Source of the DNA: Maribacter arenosus
GTDB taxonomy: Bacteria > Bacteroidota > Bacteroidia > Flavobacteriales > Flavobacteriaceae
Length of the DNA: 64,000 bases
NCBI RefSeq assembly: GCF_014610845.1
Contig: NZ_JABTCG010000001.1
Span: forward strand, 310,001-374,000
Direction: 5' to 3'
In this document: positions 26,246 through 33,350 of the stretch, one piece after another
How positions within the stretch are numbered: the first letter of the stretch is position 1
Layout of the letters: the number at the start of each line of letters is the position of its first letter
Position numbers and translations under genes: made by a program
Notes under the pieces: generated by a model
Told to the model about the DNA's origin: nothing
What the model saw: only the letters and a program-made list of their open reading frames with translations
Database searches by the model: none

Positions 26246-26413
26246 TTTATTCTTGGTTGTTTTCAAAATTACACACAACAACGGCCATGATTCATTGCGG
26301 CGGAATTTCCTAAACGGAAATTCTTACCTTGCAATGAAGGTTTGGTAACGCGGAATAGTCCATGCGGACAGATCGCCGCAACGAACCTTAGGCGAACCGT
26401 TGTGTGTAGTTTT
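26246..26413. repeat. Strongly paired array repeat
   Basis: The left end ACACACAACAACGGCCATG (26272-26290) and right end GAACCGTTGTGTGTAG (26394-26409) share the inverted ACACACAAC...CGG / CCG...TTGTGTGT core. ATTGCGG / CCGCAACG also pair inside. An internal hairpin GGAATTTCCtaaacGGAAATTC is present. The total span is about 138 bp. Confidence 0.65.
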
Positions 26414-27310
26414 TTATTTTTCAATTCTACCATAGTTTTTCAGTACCTTCAAAACCCATAATGTTTGTATACCAGCCCATTCTAATTTTGTTCCTTCACT
26501 AATGCCGTACCAAGTATCCCATCGGCCATCGTCTTTTTGTCTGTTGATTAATACCTTAATGTCGGATTCAATAGTCTCTTTAGTAAATAACGGATATAAA
26601 ATGCTTTCTGAAGATGTTACATAATTTAGACAATGTGGTTTTCCGTAAAGTCCCCAACCGTCATCAGATTTATCTTCACAAATAATTCCGTTATTCGATA
26701 TATAGTTTTTTAAGTCATTGATTGTTTTTTTAGCTTTATCTTGACTTTTAGTATGCTTTAAAAAAGTTAACCATCTTGGTACACATAAGTAGCAAAAAAT
26801 ATGCTTATCTTTTATTCTTTCAAATTCACTCCAAACAAACTGTTCCGCTTTTTTCATCCAAGGAATTTCAACCTCATATTTTTCCAAAATTCCAAGTAGT
26901 GGTGCAGTAGTGCTTAAAGCAGCCCATTCTTTAACTGTTTTAAAGTGTTCTTCACAAGGATATGTGCTTTTGGGCCTAAACATCCACGGAATTCCACCTT
27001 TTTCTGTTGTTATGCTTTCAAAATAAGGCATAAAGTCATTTAGAATGATTTCTTTGGTCAGATAACCAACTTCATCGAGCGTTTCAAGTGCCATAATACT
27101 AAAAAGAGGTTGACTCTCTGGTGATGCAGTATCTGGTTCCATTCCGTGTCCAAAACCTCCGTCAGAATTTCGGTAGGCATAAACTGCGTGAAAAACACCT
27201 TCCGAAGTTCCATTCTCAAAATGAAATTCAAACAAACGCCTTTCTATCATTCTCGCATTTGTTAATATGAAGTCTCTTGCTTTTAAGTAGTTATTCTTTG
27301 GTAATATCAT
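26414..27310 (-). CDS. Prenyltransferase/squalene-cyclase-like alpha-toroid protein
   Basis: This 298-residue protein without a signal peptide has two sequence features of the alpha6/alpha6-toroid repeats of terpene cyclases and prenyltransferases: NSDGGFGHGMEPDTASPES near the N-terminus and RQKDDGRWDTWYGISEG near the C-terminus, with GGIPWMF and DDGWGLYG between. These QW-type repeats pack the barrel. The catalytic DxDD motif of squalene cyclases is not evident, so it may be a structural relative. It is cytosolic, and the partner or substrate is unknown. It is a single gene in the array. Confidence 0.7.
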   Translation of the reverse strand: MILPKNNYLKARDFILTNARMIERRLFEFHFENGTSEGVFHAVYAYRNSDGGFGHGMEPDTASPESQPLFSIMALETLDEVGYLTKEIILNDFMPYFESITTEKGGIPWMFRPKSTYPCEEHFKTVKEWAALSTTAPLLGILEKYEVEIPWMKKAEQFVWSEFERIKDKHIFCYLCVPRWLTFLKHTKSQDKAKKTINDLKNYISNNGIICEDKSDDGWGLYGKPHCLNYVTSSESILYPLFTKETIESDIKVLINRQKDDGRWDTWYGISEGTKLEWAGIQTLWVLKVLKNYGRIEK

Positions 27311-27520
27311 TCTTTATTGGGGGATGGTTTCAATTACACACAACGTGTTCGTGTATGATTTGTTTAAGCGGGAGCCAGCGCAGTGAGAAGGTCCCGAGTA
27401 ATCGGGATAGTGCAGCAAGCGCTAGTGATTAACAAATCAGTATAGTTCTTTAAATTAAAAGTAAGATAATTTTCCGGTTAGTGTTTCAGCTAAATGAATT
27501 ATTCACGTTGTTATAACGCG
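27311..27520. repeat. Array repeat with paired ends
   Basis: The left end cacacAACGTGTTCGTGTAT (27337-27356) plus GATTTGTTTAA is mirrored by TTAACAAATCAGTATAG at 27428-27444. The outer right end CACGTTGTTATAACG is at 27504-27518. Confidence 0.6.
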
Positions 27521-28084
27521 TTATTTAGTATTCAACTGAAATGTTATTCCAACTGCAAAAGCTCCAGCATACTGTTCAACTGAGGGTTGAAAGTAATAAG
27601 CAAATCCTAAATCAACATTTTTGTTTTTTCCCAATTCAAGTCCAAATGAAAAAGGTATATGATAAATAATTCCGCTTTTGTTAATATTATCAAATGCTGT
27701 TAATGTTACAAATTTTCCAATTGAAGTTCCTATTCCAATTTCAACGTATGGTGCCACCCAAGGAATTGGTGCACGTACTCTTGCTTTTCCACCAAGCAAA
27801 AAGGCTTTTGTTTCCGCTTTTTCATTAGTCGGATTGTCATTTAGGTCCTTTCCATTTGAGCTTGTCAAAATGAAACCTACATATGGTCTAAATTCAACCC
27901 AAGAAGCCACTTTCAGAACTAATTCCCCTTGAGCAAAAAATCCATCGTCAACGATTTCATCCATGCCATTATTTGGTGCACTTAATCCATATCCAATTTG
28001 GGCATTTATTGATTTTTCTTTTATAAACTGTGCATTGGCTAAATTTGAAGTAAGAACAATTAATAATATCAGGGTTTTTTGCAT
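27521..28084 (-). CDS. Outer-membrane beta-barrel protein
   Basis: This 187-residue protein has a signal peptide (KTLILLIVLTSNLANAQ) and roughly eight amphipathic strands: KSINAQIGYGLSAP, FFAQGELVLKVASWVEFRPYVGF, KAFLLGGKARVRAP, VAPYVEIGIGTSIG, IPFSFGLELG, DLGFAYYFQP and GAFAVGITFQL. This matches the OMP_b-brl group of small porin-like barrels. No function can be assigned. It is a single gene bounded on both sides by array repeats, the upstream one carrying the full left end at 28095. Confidence 0.78.
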   Translation of the reverse strand: MQKTLILLIVLTSNLANAQFIKEKSINAQIGYGLSAPNNGMDEIVDDGFFAQGELVLKVASWVEFRPYVGFILTSSNGKDLNDNPTNEKAETKAFLLGGKARVRAPIPWVAPYVEIGIGTSIGKFVTLTAFDNINKSGIIYHIPFSFGLELGKNKNVDLGFAYYFQPSVEQYAGAFAVGITFQLNTK

Positions 28085-28259
28085 AATGTGTTACAACGTG
28101 CTTGTATATGGTATGTTGCGCCTGCATGCGGCAGGCAGGTGTTTAGGCACCTAATATAGTAAATAAATCACAGATAAAAAGTCCGCGAGGACCTTCGTAA
28201 ATAGGCTAGAACTAGCAATAAATTATATACGGTGTTAGCACCAATTTTTATTTCTTTCG
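28085..28259. repeat. Array repeat with paired ends and palindrome
   Basis: The left end gTTACAACGTGCTTGTATATGG (28090-28111) is mirrored by the right end AATTATATACGGTGTTAGCACC (28221-28242). A palindrome copy, GCGCCTGCatgcgGCAGGCAGG (28119-28139), sits right after the left end, as it does at 22622 and 19129. Confidence 0.65.
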
Positions 28260-28706
28260 TTAATTGGTTTGTTTTATTCTGCAAGAACATTCGTGATGCT
28301 CGTTAATGTATTTAATTGATTCTATGCAGAGTTCTTTTAAAGCCGAAATATTGATGTCAGAAAGTTTTTTTACATAAATGCAGGCTTTACCCATTTTGAA
28401 TTTACCGAGGTCATCTAACAACAATTTACTTTTTTTTGTATCAGAATAAATGTAGAGAGAAAACGCTGCTTTTCTCGGAGAAAATCCAAGTACTGGAGCA
28501 TCACCTTCATGTCCGCTAGCATATTTGTAATGGTAATTGCCAAATCCTATAATAGTTGGTCCCCACATTTTGGGTTCAGAATCAGACCATTTCTGCAATA
28601 GTTCTATTAGTCTAAAACTGTCGGCTTTTTTCAGTTCGTTGTCAACGTATGAGTTTATAAAACCTGTTACGTTTTCGCCTGTGTAAATTGTCTTTGTTTT
28701 TGCCAT
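28260..28706 (-). CDS. DUF1801 (YdhG-like) protein
   Basis: The 148-residue product from ATG 28706 (MAKTKTIYTGENVTGFI) is a DUF1801 protein with the characteristic ELLQKWSDSEPKMWGPTIIGFGNYHYKY and an EGDAPVLGFSPRKAAFSLYI strand. It closes with a C-rich tail (HECSCRI). An alternative ATG at 28724 overlaps the DUF2200 stop by ATGA; both starts imply translational coupling. DUF1801 proteins are small cytosolic ones resembling the iron-chaperone/frataxin-like YdhG fold. The role here is unknown. The three genes 28260, 28721 and 29118 form one minus-strand operon, unlike the rest of the array. Confidence 0.87.
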   Translation of the reverse strand: MAKTKTIYTGENVTGFINSYVDNELKKADSFRLIELLQKWSDSEPKMWGPTIIGFGNYHYKYASGHEGDAPVLGFSPRKAAFSLYIYSDTKKSKLLLDDLGKFKMGKACIYVKKLSDINISALKELCIESIKYINEHHECSCRIKQTN

Positions 28707-28720
28707 AATTCCGATTTTGA

Positions 28721-29095
28721 TCATTGCCTTAAAATCTTTTCCATCTTTCTGCCTTTCGCCAATTCATCAATCAGCTTTTCCATACGTCTACATTGTTTAT
28801 ACAATTCAAATTCATCCACTATTTCTTCAATTCGATAACCACAAACAACTCCTTTAATCAAGTGTGCGTTTGGATTTATTTTGGCTTTTTGAAAAAATGT
28901 TCTAAAGGTTGCTTTATCATCAATAAGTGCTTGTACAGCATCTTGATCAAAACCAGTAAACCATTTAATCACTTGATCGAGCTCTTCTTTTGTTCTTCCA
29001 TTTTTCTCCAATCTATTCAAGTAAAGTGGATAAATGGATGCAAATATCATATTGGCAACCTTTTCATTTTTTTCGGCTGTAACTTTCATTATCAC
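28721..29095 (-). CDS. DUF2200 family protein
   Basis: This 124-residue cytosolic protein matches DUF2200 over its whole length: VANMIFASIYPLYLNRLEKNGRT, TKEELDQVIKWFTGFD, and a C-terminal KINPNAHLIKGVVCGYRIEEI, then LYKQCRRMEKLIDELAKGR. The function of the family is unknown. Homologues are typically found next to DUF1801 or SRPBCC genes, as here. It lies 22 bp downstream of the SRPBCC gene, and its stop overlaps the alternative DUF1801 start. Confidence 0.86.
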   Translation of the reverse strand: MIMKVTAEKNEKVANMIFASIYPLYLNRLEKNGRTKEELDQVIKWFTGFDQDAVQALIDDKATFRTFFQKAKINPNAHLIKGVVCGYRIEEIVDEFELYKQCRRMEKLIDELAKGRKMEKILRQ

Positions 29096-29117
29096 AATAT
29101 TTTTATATTAATTGTTT

Positions 29118-29558
29118 TTATTTTATTCGCATAAAGTCAAATGCGCCTTTTCGAAGTTGTATTCCATACTCCAGATAGGCTTTCATGCAGGCTAAGAAAT
29201 TTGCCCAACCTCCCGAATTTTCTAAAGCCCATTTGAGGTTATTTTCATTTAATTCTTTACCGTTTTCGTTTACTCTCACTATTGTACTATTGTCTGGTAA
29301 TTTTTCTAATGTAATTTTTACAACAGTTTCTGGGTCCCATACAAAGGAAATTGAACTATTGTTGTCTATTTTGATTTCATTTACTGGGAACTTATCATCA
29401 AATTCAGGAAATTTCCAAATCACTTCTTTTCCCGTTTCCAATCTTCCACTACTTTCCGAAATGAAATATTTAGTCATGTTCTCTGGATTTACAATTCCTT
29501 CAAAAACTTCTTTTACAGGTTTTTGAATTTGTATAGTTGCATTAGATTCTAGTATCAT
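29118..29558 (-). CDS. SRPBCC/AHSA1-domain protein
   Basis: This 146-residue protein has the AHSA1 helix-grip fold: ATIQIQKPVKEVFEGIVNPENMTKYFI, EVIWKFPEF, SFVWDPETVVKITLEKL, IVRVNENGKE and GGWANFLACMKAYLEYG. The fold provides a hydrophobic pocket for small ligands; no catalysis can be predicted. It is the first gene of the SRPBCC-DUF2200-DUF1801 operon. A partial array repeat (GGTGCTAACAATTGTATATTG, 29594-29614) lies just upstream. A second unrelated START-like gene lies at 29965. Confidence 0.9.
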   Translation of the reverse strand: MILESNATIQIQKPVKEVFEGIVNPENMTKYFISESSGRLETGKEVIWKFPEFDDKFPVNEIKIDNNSSISFVWDPETVVKITLEKLPDNSTIVRVNENGKELNENNLKWALENSGGWANFLACMKAYLEYGIQLRKGAFDFMRIK

Positions 29559-29716
29559 ATCAAATTCATTTAGTTTATACCCATCTTCAAATTGGTGCTA
29601 ACAATTGTATATTGTTACTTGTAACTAAATTTCTATTTTGCCAATACCACTAATCTAATGGATTTATTATGTTTTTGAAAGTATTTGTTGTACCCCTGTT
29701 GTACCTTGGAAAAGAA
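29559..29716. repeat. Last copy of array repeat end
   Basis: GGTGCTAACAATTGTATATTG at 29594-29614 matches the right-end complement at 28242-28222 (GGTGCTAACACCGTATAT). It is the outermost recognisable copy before the tRNA. Confidence 0.5.
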
Positions 29717-29745
29717 AAAGGAACCCCAATTACTGAAGTTCCTTT
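29717..29745 (-). terminator. Rho-independent terminator of the tRNA
   Basis: On the minus strand AAAGGAAC ... GTTCCTTT form an 8-bp stem followed by TTCTTTTCC. It lies 10 bp beyond the tRNA 3' end. Confidence 0.75.
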
Positions 29746-29754
29746 GTTTATACG

Positions 29755-29828
29755 TAGCGAGAGGGGGGCACGATCCCCCGACCTCCGGGTTATGAATCCG
29801 ACGCTCTAACCAGCTGAGCTACCTCGCC
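29755..29828 (-). tRNA. tRNA with CAU anticodon (elongator Met, possibly Ile2)
   Basis: The minus strand folds as a standard cloverleaf: acceptor GGCGAGG with TCTCGCT (two G-U pairs), D stem GCTC/GAGC, anticodon CAT at 29792-29794, T stem GGGGG/CCCCC and discriminator A. CCA is not encoded. The anticodon stem has an A31-C39 mismatch at the position next to the loop. A G1-U72 pair argues against an initiator. A terminator follows. CAU can also belong to tRNA-Ile read by lysidine, which sequence alone does not exclude. Confidence 0.9.
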
Positions 29829-29964
29829 ATGTCGTGTAAAACGGCTGCAAATATAAAGGTTAATTTTTTGTTCTTCAACATTCATCTGGGAAAAATATTC
29901 TAAGGGTTTTAATTTTTTTATCATTGAGTTTTATATATATTGCCCATAATAAATACCAATCGTA

Positions 29965-30348
29965 ATGAACGATAAGATTAAGTATGAAATTGAATTTGTA
30001 ATACAATCATCGCCCCAGTTACTGTATCAGTACCTATCGACCCCTTCCGGTCTTTCGGAATGGTTTGCCGATAATGTGAACTCAAGAGGGGAGTTGTTTC
30101 GTTTTATATGGGATGGCACCGAAGAGGAAGCCAAGCTGCTAAAACGAAAAAGTGATGAATTCGTGAGATTCGCTTGGGAAGAGAATAGTGACGGCTCTTA
30201 TTTTGAAATGAGGATCATTGTGGATGAAATCACAAAGGATGTTTCCTTATTTATTACCGATTTTGCAGAAGAGGATGAAATTGAAGAGTCAAAGATGCTC
30301 TGGGAAAATCAAGTTTCAAGCTTAAAACAGGTTTTAGGTTCAAAGTAA
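29965..30348 (+). CDS. START-like domain protein
   Basis: This 127-residue cytosolic protein has a Bet v1/START-like fold typical of Bacteroidota: KYEIEFVIQSSPQLLYQYLSTPSGLSEWFADNV, GELFRFIWDGTEEEAKL, FVRFAWEENSDGSYFEMRI and VSLFITDFAEEDE, with a closing alpha helix. No catalytic residues are known. It precedes the aminotransferase IV gene with a terminator hairpin between them (30378-30402), so transcription probably ends after it. It is the first plus-strand core gene after the tRNA. Confidence 0.87.
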   Translation: MNDKIKYEIEFVIQSSPQLLYQYLSTPSGLSEWFADNVNSRGELFRFIWDGTEEEAKLLKRKSDEFVRFAWEENSDGSYFEMRIIVDEITKDVSLFITDFAEEDEIEESKMLWENQVSSLKQVLGSK

Positions 30349-30369
30349 AACCCGCAAACATTTATGCCC

Positions 30370-30377
30370 TATCTTTG
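30370..30377 (+). promoter_or_regulatory. -7 box of the aminotransferase IV promoter
   Basis: TATCTTTG fits the Bacteroidota TAnnTTTG -7 consensus. It ends 25 bp before the ATG at 30403. No TTG -33 element is obvious. The box directly abuts the terminator hairpin. Confidence 0.5.
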
Positions 30378-30402
30378 GCCTTGATTTTGCAAGGCTTTTT
30401 TT
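30378..30402 (+). terminator. Terminator hairpin between START gene and aminotransferase gene
   Basis: GCCTTG-attttg-CAAGGC is a perfect 6-bp stem followed by seven T. The last T is immediately before the ATG of the next gene. The hairpin lies inside the presumed leader of the following transcript. Confidence 0.75.
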
Positions 30403-31251
30403 ATGATCAATTTTAACGGCAACCTCCATCCCGAAGAAACCCATTTTCTGAACCATGAAAACAGGGGATTATGCTACGGTGATGCTCTTTTCGAGACCAT
30501 GAGGGCAATTAACGGAAAATTGATGTTTTGGGAATCGCATTATTTACGTCTAATGTCGTCGATGCGCATACTTCGAATGGAAATTCCGATGAACTTTACC
30601 ATGGAATTCTTAGAGGGTCAGATTATCGACACATTAAAGGGCAATCGTCTTGAGCATATGCCTGCCCGAGTGCGACTTACAGTCTTCAGGAATAATGGCG
30701 GACTATACACCCCGACCACCAATGATGTTTCTTTTATAATCTCGGTAAATGCACTTCAGACGCCCTTTTTTAGTTTGGAAGACAAAGCATATGAGGTTGG
30801 ACTGTTCAAGGATTTTTATGTGAATCCCGATATGCTATCTACCTTAAAGACGAACAATAGAATACTTAATGTCATGGGAAGTATTTTTGCCAAAGAGAAT
30901 GGGTTCGCCAATTGTTTGTTGTTGAACACCCATAAGAGTGTGGTAGAAGCGCTCAATGGCAATCTTTTTTTGGTACAGGGGAATGAGGTAAAGACACCTC
31001 CATTATCCGACGGATGTCTAAATGGTATTGTTCGAAAGAAATTGATGGAAATCTTGGTACGCCTTGATGATTATAAATTGATCGAAACTTCGATTTCTCC
31101 TTTTGAACTTCAAAAGGCCGATGAACTTTTTATTACCAATGCCATAGTGGGTATACAGCCGATTACGAAATATAGGAAAAAGGAGTTTACGAATCACGTG
31201 GCCAAAAATCTGTTGGGTAAATTGAATGCCACGGCCAGGCTTAATCCATAA
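30403..31251 (+). CDS. Class IV PLP-dependent aminotransferase / aminodeoxychorismate-lyase-like
   Basis: This 282-residue cytosolic enzyme of fold type IV resembles PabC, DAAT and branched-chain aminotransferases. The N-terminal ENRGLCYGDALFETMRAING is diagnostic. The PLP Lys is in LSTLKTNNRILNVM, and the later strands carry VVEALNGNLFLVQ, GCLNGIVRKKL and ADELFITNAIVGIQPI. These match the family pattern of PabC, which converts 4-amino-4-deoxychorismate to p-aminobenzoate. The sequence does not separate PabC from amino-acid transaminases, so I do not give a symbol. It starts right after a terminator hairpin and has a TATCTTTG box. Confidence 0.87.
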   Translation: MINFNGNLHPEETHFLNHENRGLCYGDALFETMRAINGKLMFWESHYLRLMSSMRILRMEIPMNFTMEFLEGQIIDTLKGNRLEHMPARVRLTVFRNNGGLYTPTTNDVSFIISVNALQTPFFSLEDKAYEVGLFKDFYVNPDMLSTLKTNNRILNVMGSIFAKENGFANCLLLNTHKSVVEALNGNLFLVQGNEVKTPPLSDGCLNGIVRKKLMEILVRLDDYKLIETSISPFELQKADELFITNAIVGIQPITKYRKKEFTNHVAKNLLGKLNATARLNP

Positions 31252-31261
31252 AAGGATAATT

Positions 31262-31822
31262 CTAATTTAAGTTGGGATTTTCTGGCGCATTGGACCAAAT
31301 TAAATAATTACCACCCAGTTCTACCATTTTTTCCTTCCAAAAGGCAACGGAAGATTTCTGAATAATGGCACTTTCGTATTCATTGGGTACAACTATCCAA
31401 GACTTGGATGAAAGTTCTTGGTCTAACTGAAGGGACGACCAACCCGAATACCCAAGAAAGAATCGAATATCCTCTTCATCGATTATTTTATCATTGATAA
31501 GTTGCACGGTGGTATCAAAATCCCCGCCCCAATAGATCCCGTCAGATATTTCTATGCTATTGTCTATTAGATGCGGTACTTTATGGATAAAATATAGATT
31601 GTCCTGTTCTACCGGCCCACCATTATAGACTTGAAGCGGAATAGAGATTTCAGTGACCAATTCATTGATATTATATTCCAATGGCTTGTTTAGGATAAAA
31701 CCAACAGAACCTTCCTTGTTGTGCTCGGCTAACAAGACTACGGATCTATTGAACGAAACATCCCCGGTCAATGAGGGTTCCGCGATAAGTAATTTGCCTT
31801 TTTTAGGTTTAATACCGATCAT
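31262..31822 (-). CDS. YqgE/AlgH family protein
   Basis: I start at ATG 31822 (MIGIKPKKGKLLIAEPSLTG), since the preceding codons back to 31879 are outside the family alignment. The 186-residue protein shows all YqgE features: FNRSVVLLAEHNKEGSVGFILNKP, VYNGGPVEQDNLYFIH, GIYWGGDFD and FFLGYSGWSSLQLDQEL. YqgE/AlgH proteins are cytosolic and widely conserved; the molecular role remains undefined. The gene converges with the aminotransferase IV gene (10-bp gap) and follows HU with a terminator between them. Confidence 0.93.
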   Translation of the reverse strand: MIGIKPKKGKLLIAEPSLTGDVSFNRSVVLLAEHNKEGSVGFILNKPLEYNINELVTEISIPLQVYNGGPVEQDNLYFIHKVPHLIDNSIEISDGIYWGGDFDTTVQLINDKIIDEEDIRFFLGYSGWSSLQLDQELSSKSWIVVPNEYESAIIQKSSVAFWKEKMVELGGNYLIWSNAPENPNLN

Positions 31823-31883
31823 TTTTCCATTTCTTATATAACTAAAATAAGACATTTCCCCTAAATCACAAACAAGCACAAAA

Positions 31884-31911
31884 AAAACCTTGACGTTTTA
31901 GTCAAGGTTTT
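31884..31911 (-). terminator. Rho-independent terminator of the HU gene
   Basis: AAAACCTTGAC-gtttta-GTCAAGGTTTT gives an 11-bp stem, with an uninterrupted T run on the minus strand beyond it. It lies 20 bp after the HU stop codon. Confidence 0.92.
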
Positions 31912-31931
31912 TAAGTATTTGGTAGTATGGA

Positions 31932-32204
31932 TTAGTTTACCGCTTTGGCCAAATCAGCACCAGCTTTAAACTTTACAACATTTTTAGCTGCAATTTTGAT
32001 AGTTTTTCCAGTTGATGGATTTCTACCTTCTCTTGCATTTCTTCTAGATACGGACCAAGATCCGAAACCTACTAACGATACACGATTACCTTTTTTAAGA
32101 GACTTTTCAACGTTTCCTAAGAAAGATTCCAATGACTTTTTAGCAGCAGCTTTTGTGATGCCAGCGTCGGCAGCCATTGCATCGATTAATTCTGTTTTGT
32201 TCAT
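31932..32204 (-). CDS. HU-family DNA-binding protein
   Basis: This 90-residue protein matches HU over its whole length: MNKTELIDAMAADAGITKA, KKSLESFLGNVEKSLKKGNRV, LVGFGSWSVSRRNAREGRNP and TGKTIKIAAKNVVKFKAG. The GFGSW strand and the RNPxTG arm, whose Pro intercalates between DNA bases, are intact. It is a nucleoid architectural protein that bends DNA. A strong promoter (32251-32280) and strong terminator (31884-31911) indicate an abundant monocistronic mRNA. Confidence 0.97.
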   Translation of the reverse strand: MNKTELIDAMAADAGITKAAAKKSLESFLGNVEKSLKKGNRVSLVGFGSWSVSRRNAREGRNPSTGKTIKIAAKNVVKFKAGADLAKAVN

Positions 32205-32250
32205 AATGTAATTAAATTAATTGTTTTAAAAATAATTTTAAACCTTTGAA

Positions 32251-32280
32251 CAAATTTATACGGAATTACCGTGAACACAA
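32251..32280 (-). promoter_or_regulatory. Consensus Bacteroidota promoter of HU
   Basis: On the minus strand TTG is followed by exactly 19 nt and then TAAATTTG, matching TTG-N19-TAnnTTTG in every fixed base. Transcription should begin just downstream of 32251, giving a leader of about 40 nt. Confidence 0.8.
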
Positions 32281-32381
32281 GTAAAATAGGGGGAAATCGC
32301 CGTTTTTGTTGATAACTCAATGGGTTTGTTGATAAAGTAGGGCGTTTTTTACGTTTCTCGCAGCCCAATGATAACGGGACT

Positions 32382-33350
32382 TTACAACATTGAGGCAGAA
32401 TCCGTCAATTTTAATCCATTTAGAACATCTCCGGTTTCCATTCTACGCTTTCCTGGTAGTTGAATTTCCTTAAGGTGAATATAACCTCCTTTGACGGCTA
32501 TTTTCATTTCCTTTTTGGTACTGAGGATCGCTCCGTTTGCAAGGGTATGACCATCTTCTTCCATAGATGCCCTGAAAATTTTAAGGAATATTTCTTCCCC
32601 ATTGTTTTGCAAGATTGTCCAGGCTCCTGGGTAGGGGCTCAAACCCCTTATGAAATCATAAACCTGTTTTATGGGCCAGTTCCAATTAATTTGACAGGTT
32701 TCTTTATGTATTTTGGGGGCTTGCTTCAATTCGGGAGTAAAGATTTGGGGTGTTCTCGTTACAATTCCCTTTTCGATTTCCGAAATTGTTTGTAAAACGA
32801 TTTTGGCCCCTAAATGCATCAACTTATCATGTAAAGTCCCCGCGGTGTCATGGACTGTTATTTCGACCTTGTCTTGTAGGATCATTTCACCGGTATCAAT
32901 TTTGTCATCGATAAAAAAGGTAGTGACCCCTGTTTCGGTCTCTCCATTTATTATGGCCCAGTTGATAGGGGCAGCCCCCCGATAGTTAGGCAGTAAGGAG
33001 GCATGAAGATTGAAAGTGCCATATGCAGGCATTTCCCAAACAACTTTTGGCAACATCCTAAAAGCAACGACGATTTGCAGATTGGCATTTAAGGTTTTGA
33101 GTTCTTTTAAAAAAAGCGGATCTTTGAGGTTTGTCGGTTGTAGAATATTCAGCCCTTTTTCCTCTGCGTAGACCTTTATCGCCGATTTATGTATTTTTCT
33201 TCCTCTACCGGCCTGTTTGTCCGGAGCGGTCAATACGCCTACAATGTTAAAGCTATTCTTGAATATCGCATCAAGAATGGTTACTGCGAACTCTGGGGTG
33301 CCCATAAAAACAATCCTTAATTCTTCCTTTTTAAGCGAGCTCATATTCAT
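32382..33350 (-). CDS. fmt: Methionyl-tRNA formyltransferase
   Basis: This 322-residue enzyme transfers a formyl group from 10-formyl-THF to initiator Met-tRNA. The N-terminal Rossmann domain has IVFMGTPEFAV, GRGRKIHKSAIK and the catalytic NLHASLLPNYRGAAPINWAI (Asn-His and SLLP loop), then TFFIDDKIDTGEMI with the conserved Asp. The C-terminal OB-like domain has GLSPYPGAW. It overlaps recQ upstream by 20 bp, so translation is probably coupled. ATGs at 33350 and 33344 are both possible starts; the former is used. Confidence 0.97.
   Translation of the reverse strand: MNMSSLKKEELRIVFMGTPEFAVTILDAIFKNSFNIVGVLTAPDKQAGRGRKIHKSAIKVYAEEKGLNILQPTNLKDPLFLKELKTLNANLQIVVAFRMLPKVVWEMPAYGTFNLHASLLPNYRGAAPINWAIINGETETGVTTFFIDDKIDTGEMILQDKVEITVHDTAGTLHDKLMHLGAKIVLQTISEIEKGIVTRTPQIFTPELKQAPKIHKETCQINWNWPIKQVYDFIRGLSPYPGAWTILQNNGEEIFLKIFRASMEEDGHTLANGAILSTKKEMKIAVKGGYIHLKEIQLPGKRRMETGDVLNGLKLTDSASML

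Larger units (their letters stand above)
1519..29625 (-). other. Array of mostly single genes bounded by a shared imperfect inverted repeat
   Basis: All genes in this stretch share the minus strand, and most are isolated by gaps of 80-550 bp. Recurrent left ends (plus strand) around AACGG, AACG or AACGTG occur near 1555, 4263, 5221, 6844, 9390, 10088, 13050, 14616, 16597, 17714, 20490, 22600, 25381, 26280, 27342 and 28095, with partial copies near 19119 and 29600. Consensus by eye: CACAACGGTTCGTATATG, often followed by TTGTTGCGCC. Matching right ends such as ATACGGTGTTAGCACC (28227-28242), GGTGTTGGCA (22661-22670) and GAACCGTTGTGTGTAG (26394-26409) form imperfect inverted repeats with them. 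The layout (one gene plus a 3' recombination-site-like element, common orientation) resembles integron cassettes, but no integrase lies in the window and the ends do not strictly match the attC core consensus. The repeat is visible; the mechanism is inference. Confidence 0.6.

Noticed and set aside
1519-29625. Insertion sequences, transposons or phage as the explanation of the repeats
   Set aside because: No transposase, integrase, phage structural gene or target-site duplication could be found; the elements are short, intergenic and single-stranded-fold like.
1519-29625. CRISPR array
   Set aside because: Repeats are hundreds to thousands of bases apart, imperfect, and separated by genes; no spacers or Cas genes.
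29755-29828. Duplicated tRNA 3' end as an attachment site within the window
   Set aside because: I scanned for the 3' end sequence TCTCGCTA with flanks in the array and found no convincing second copy.
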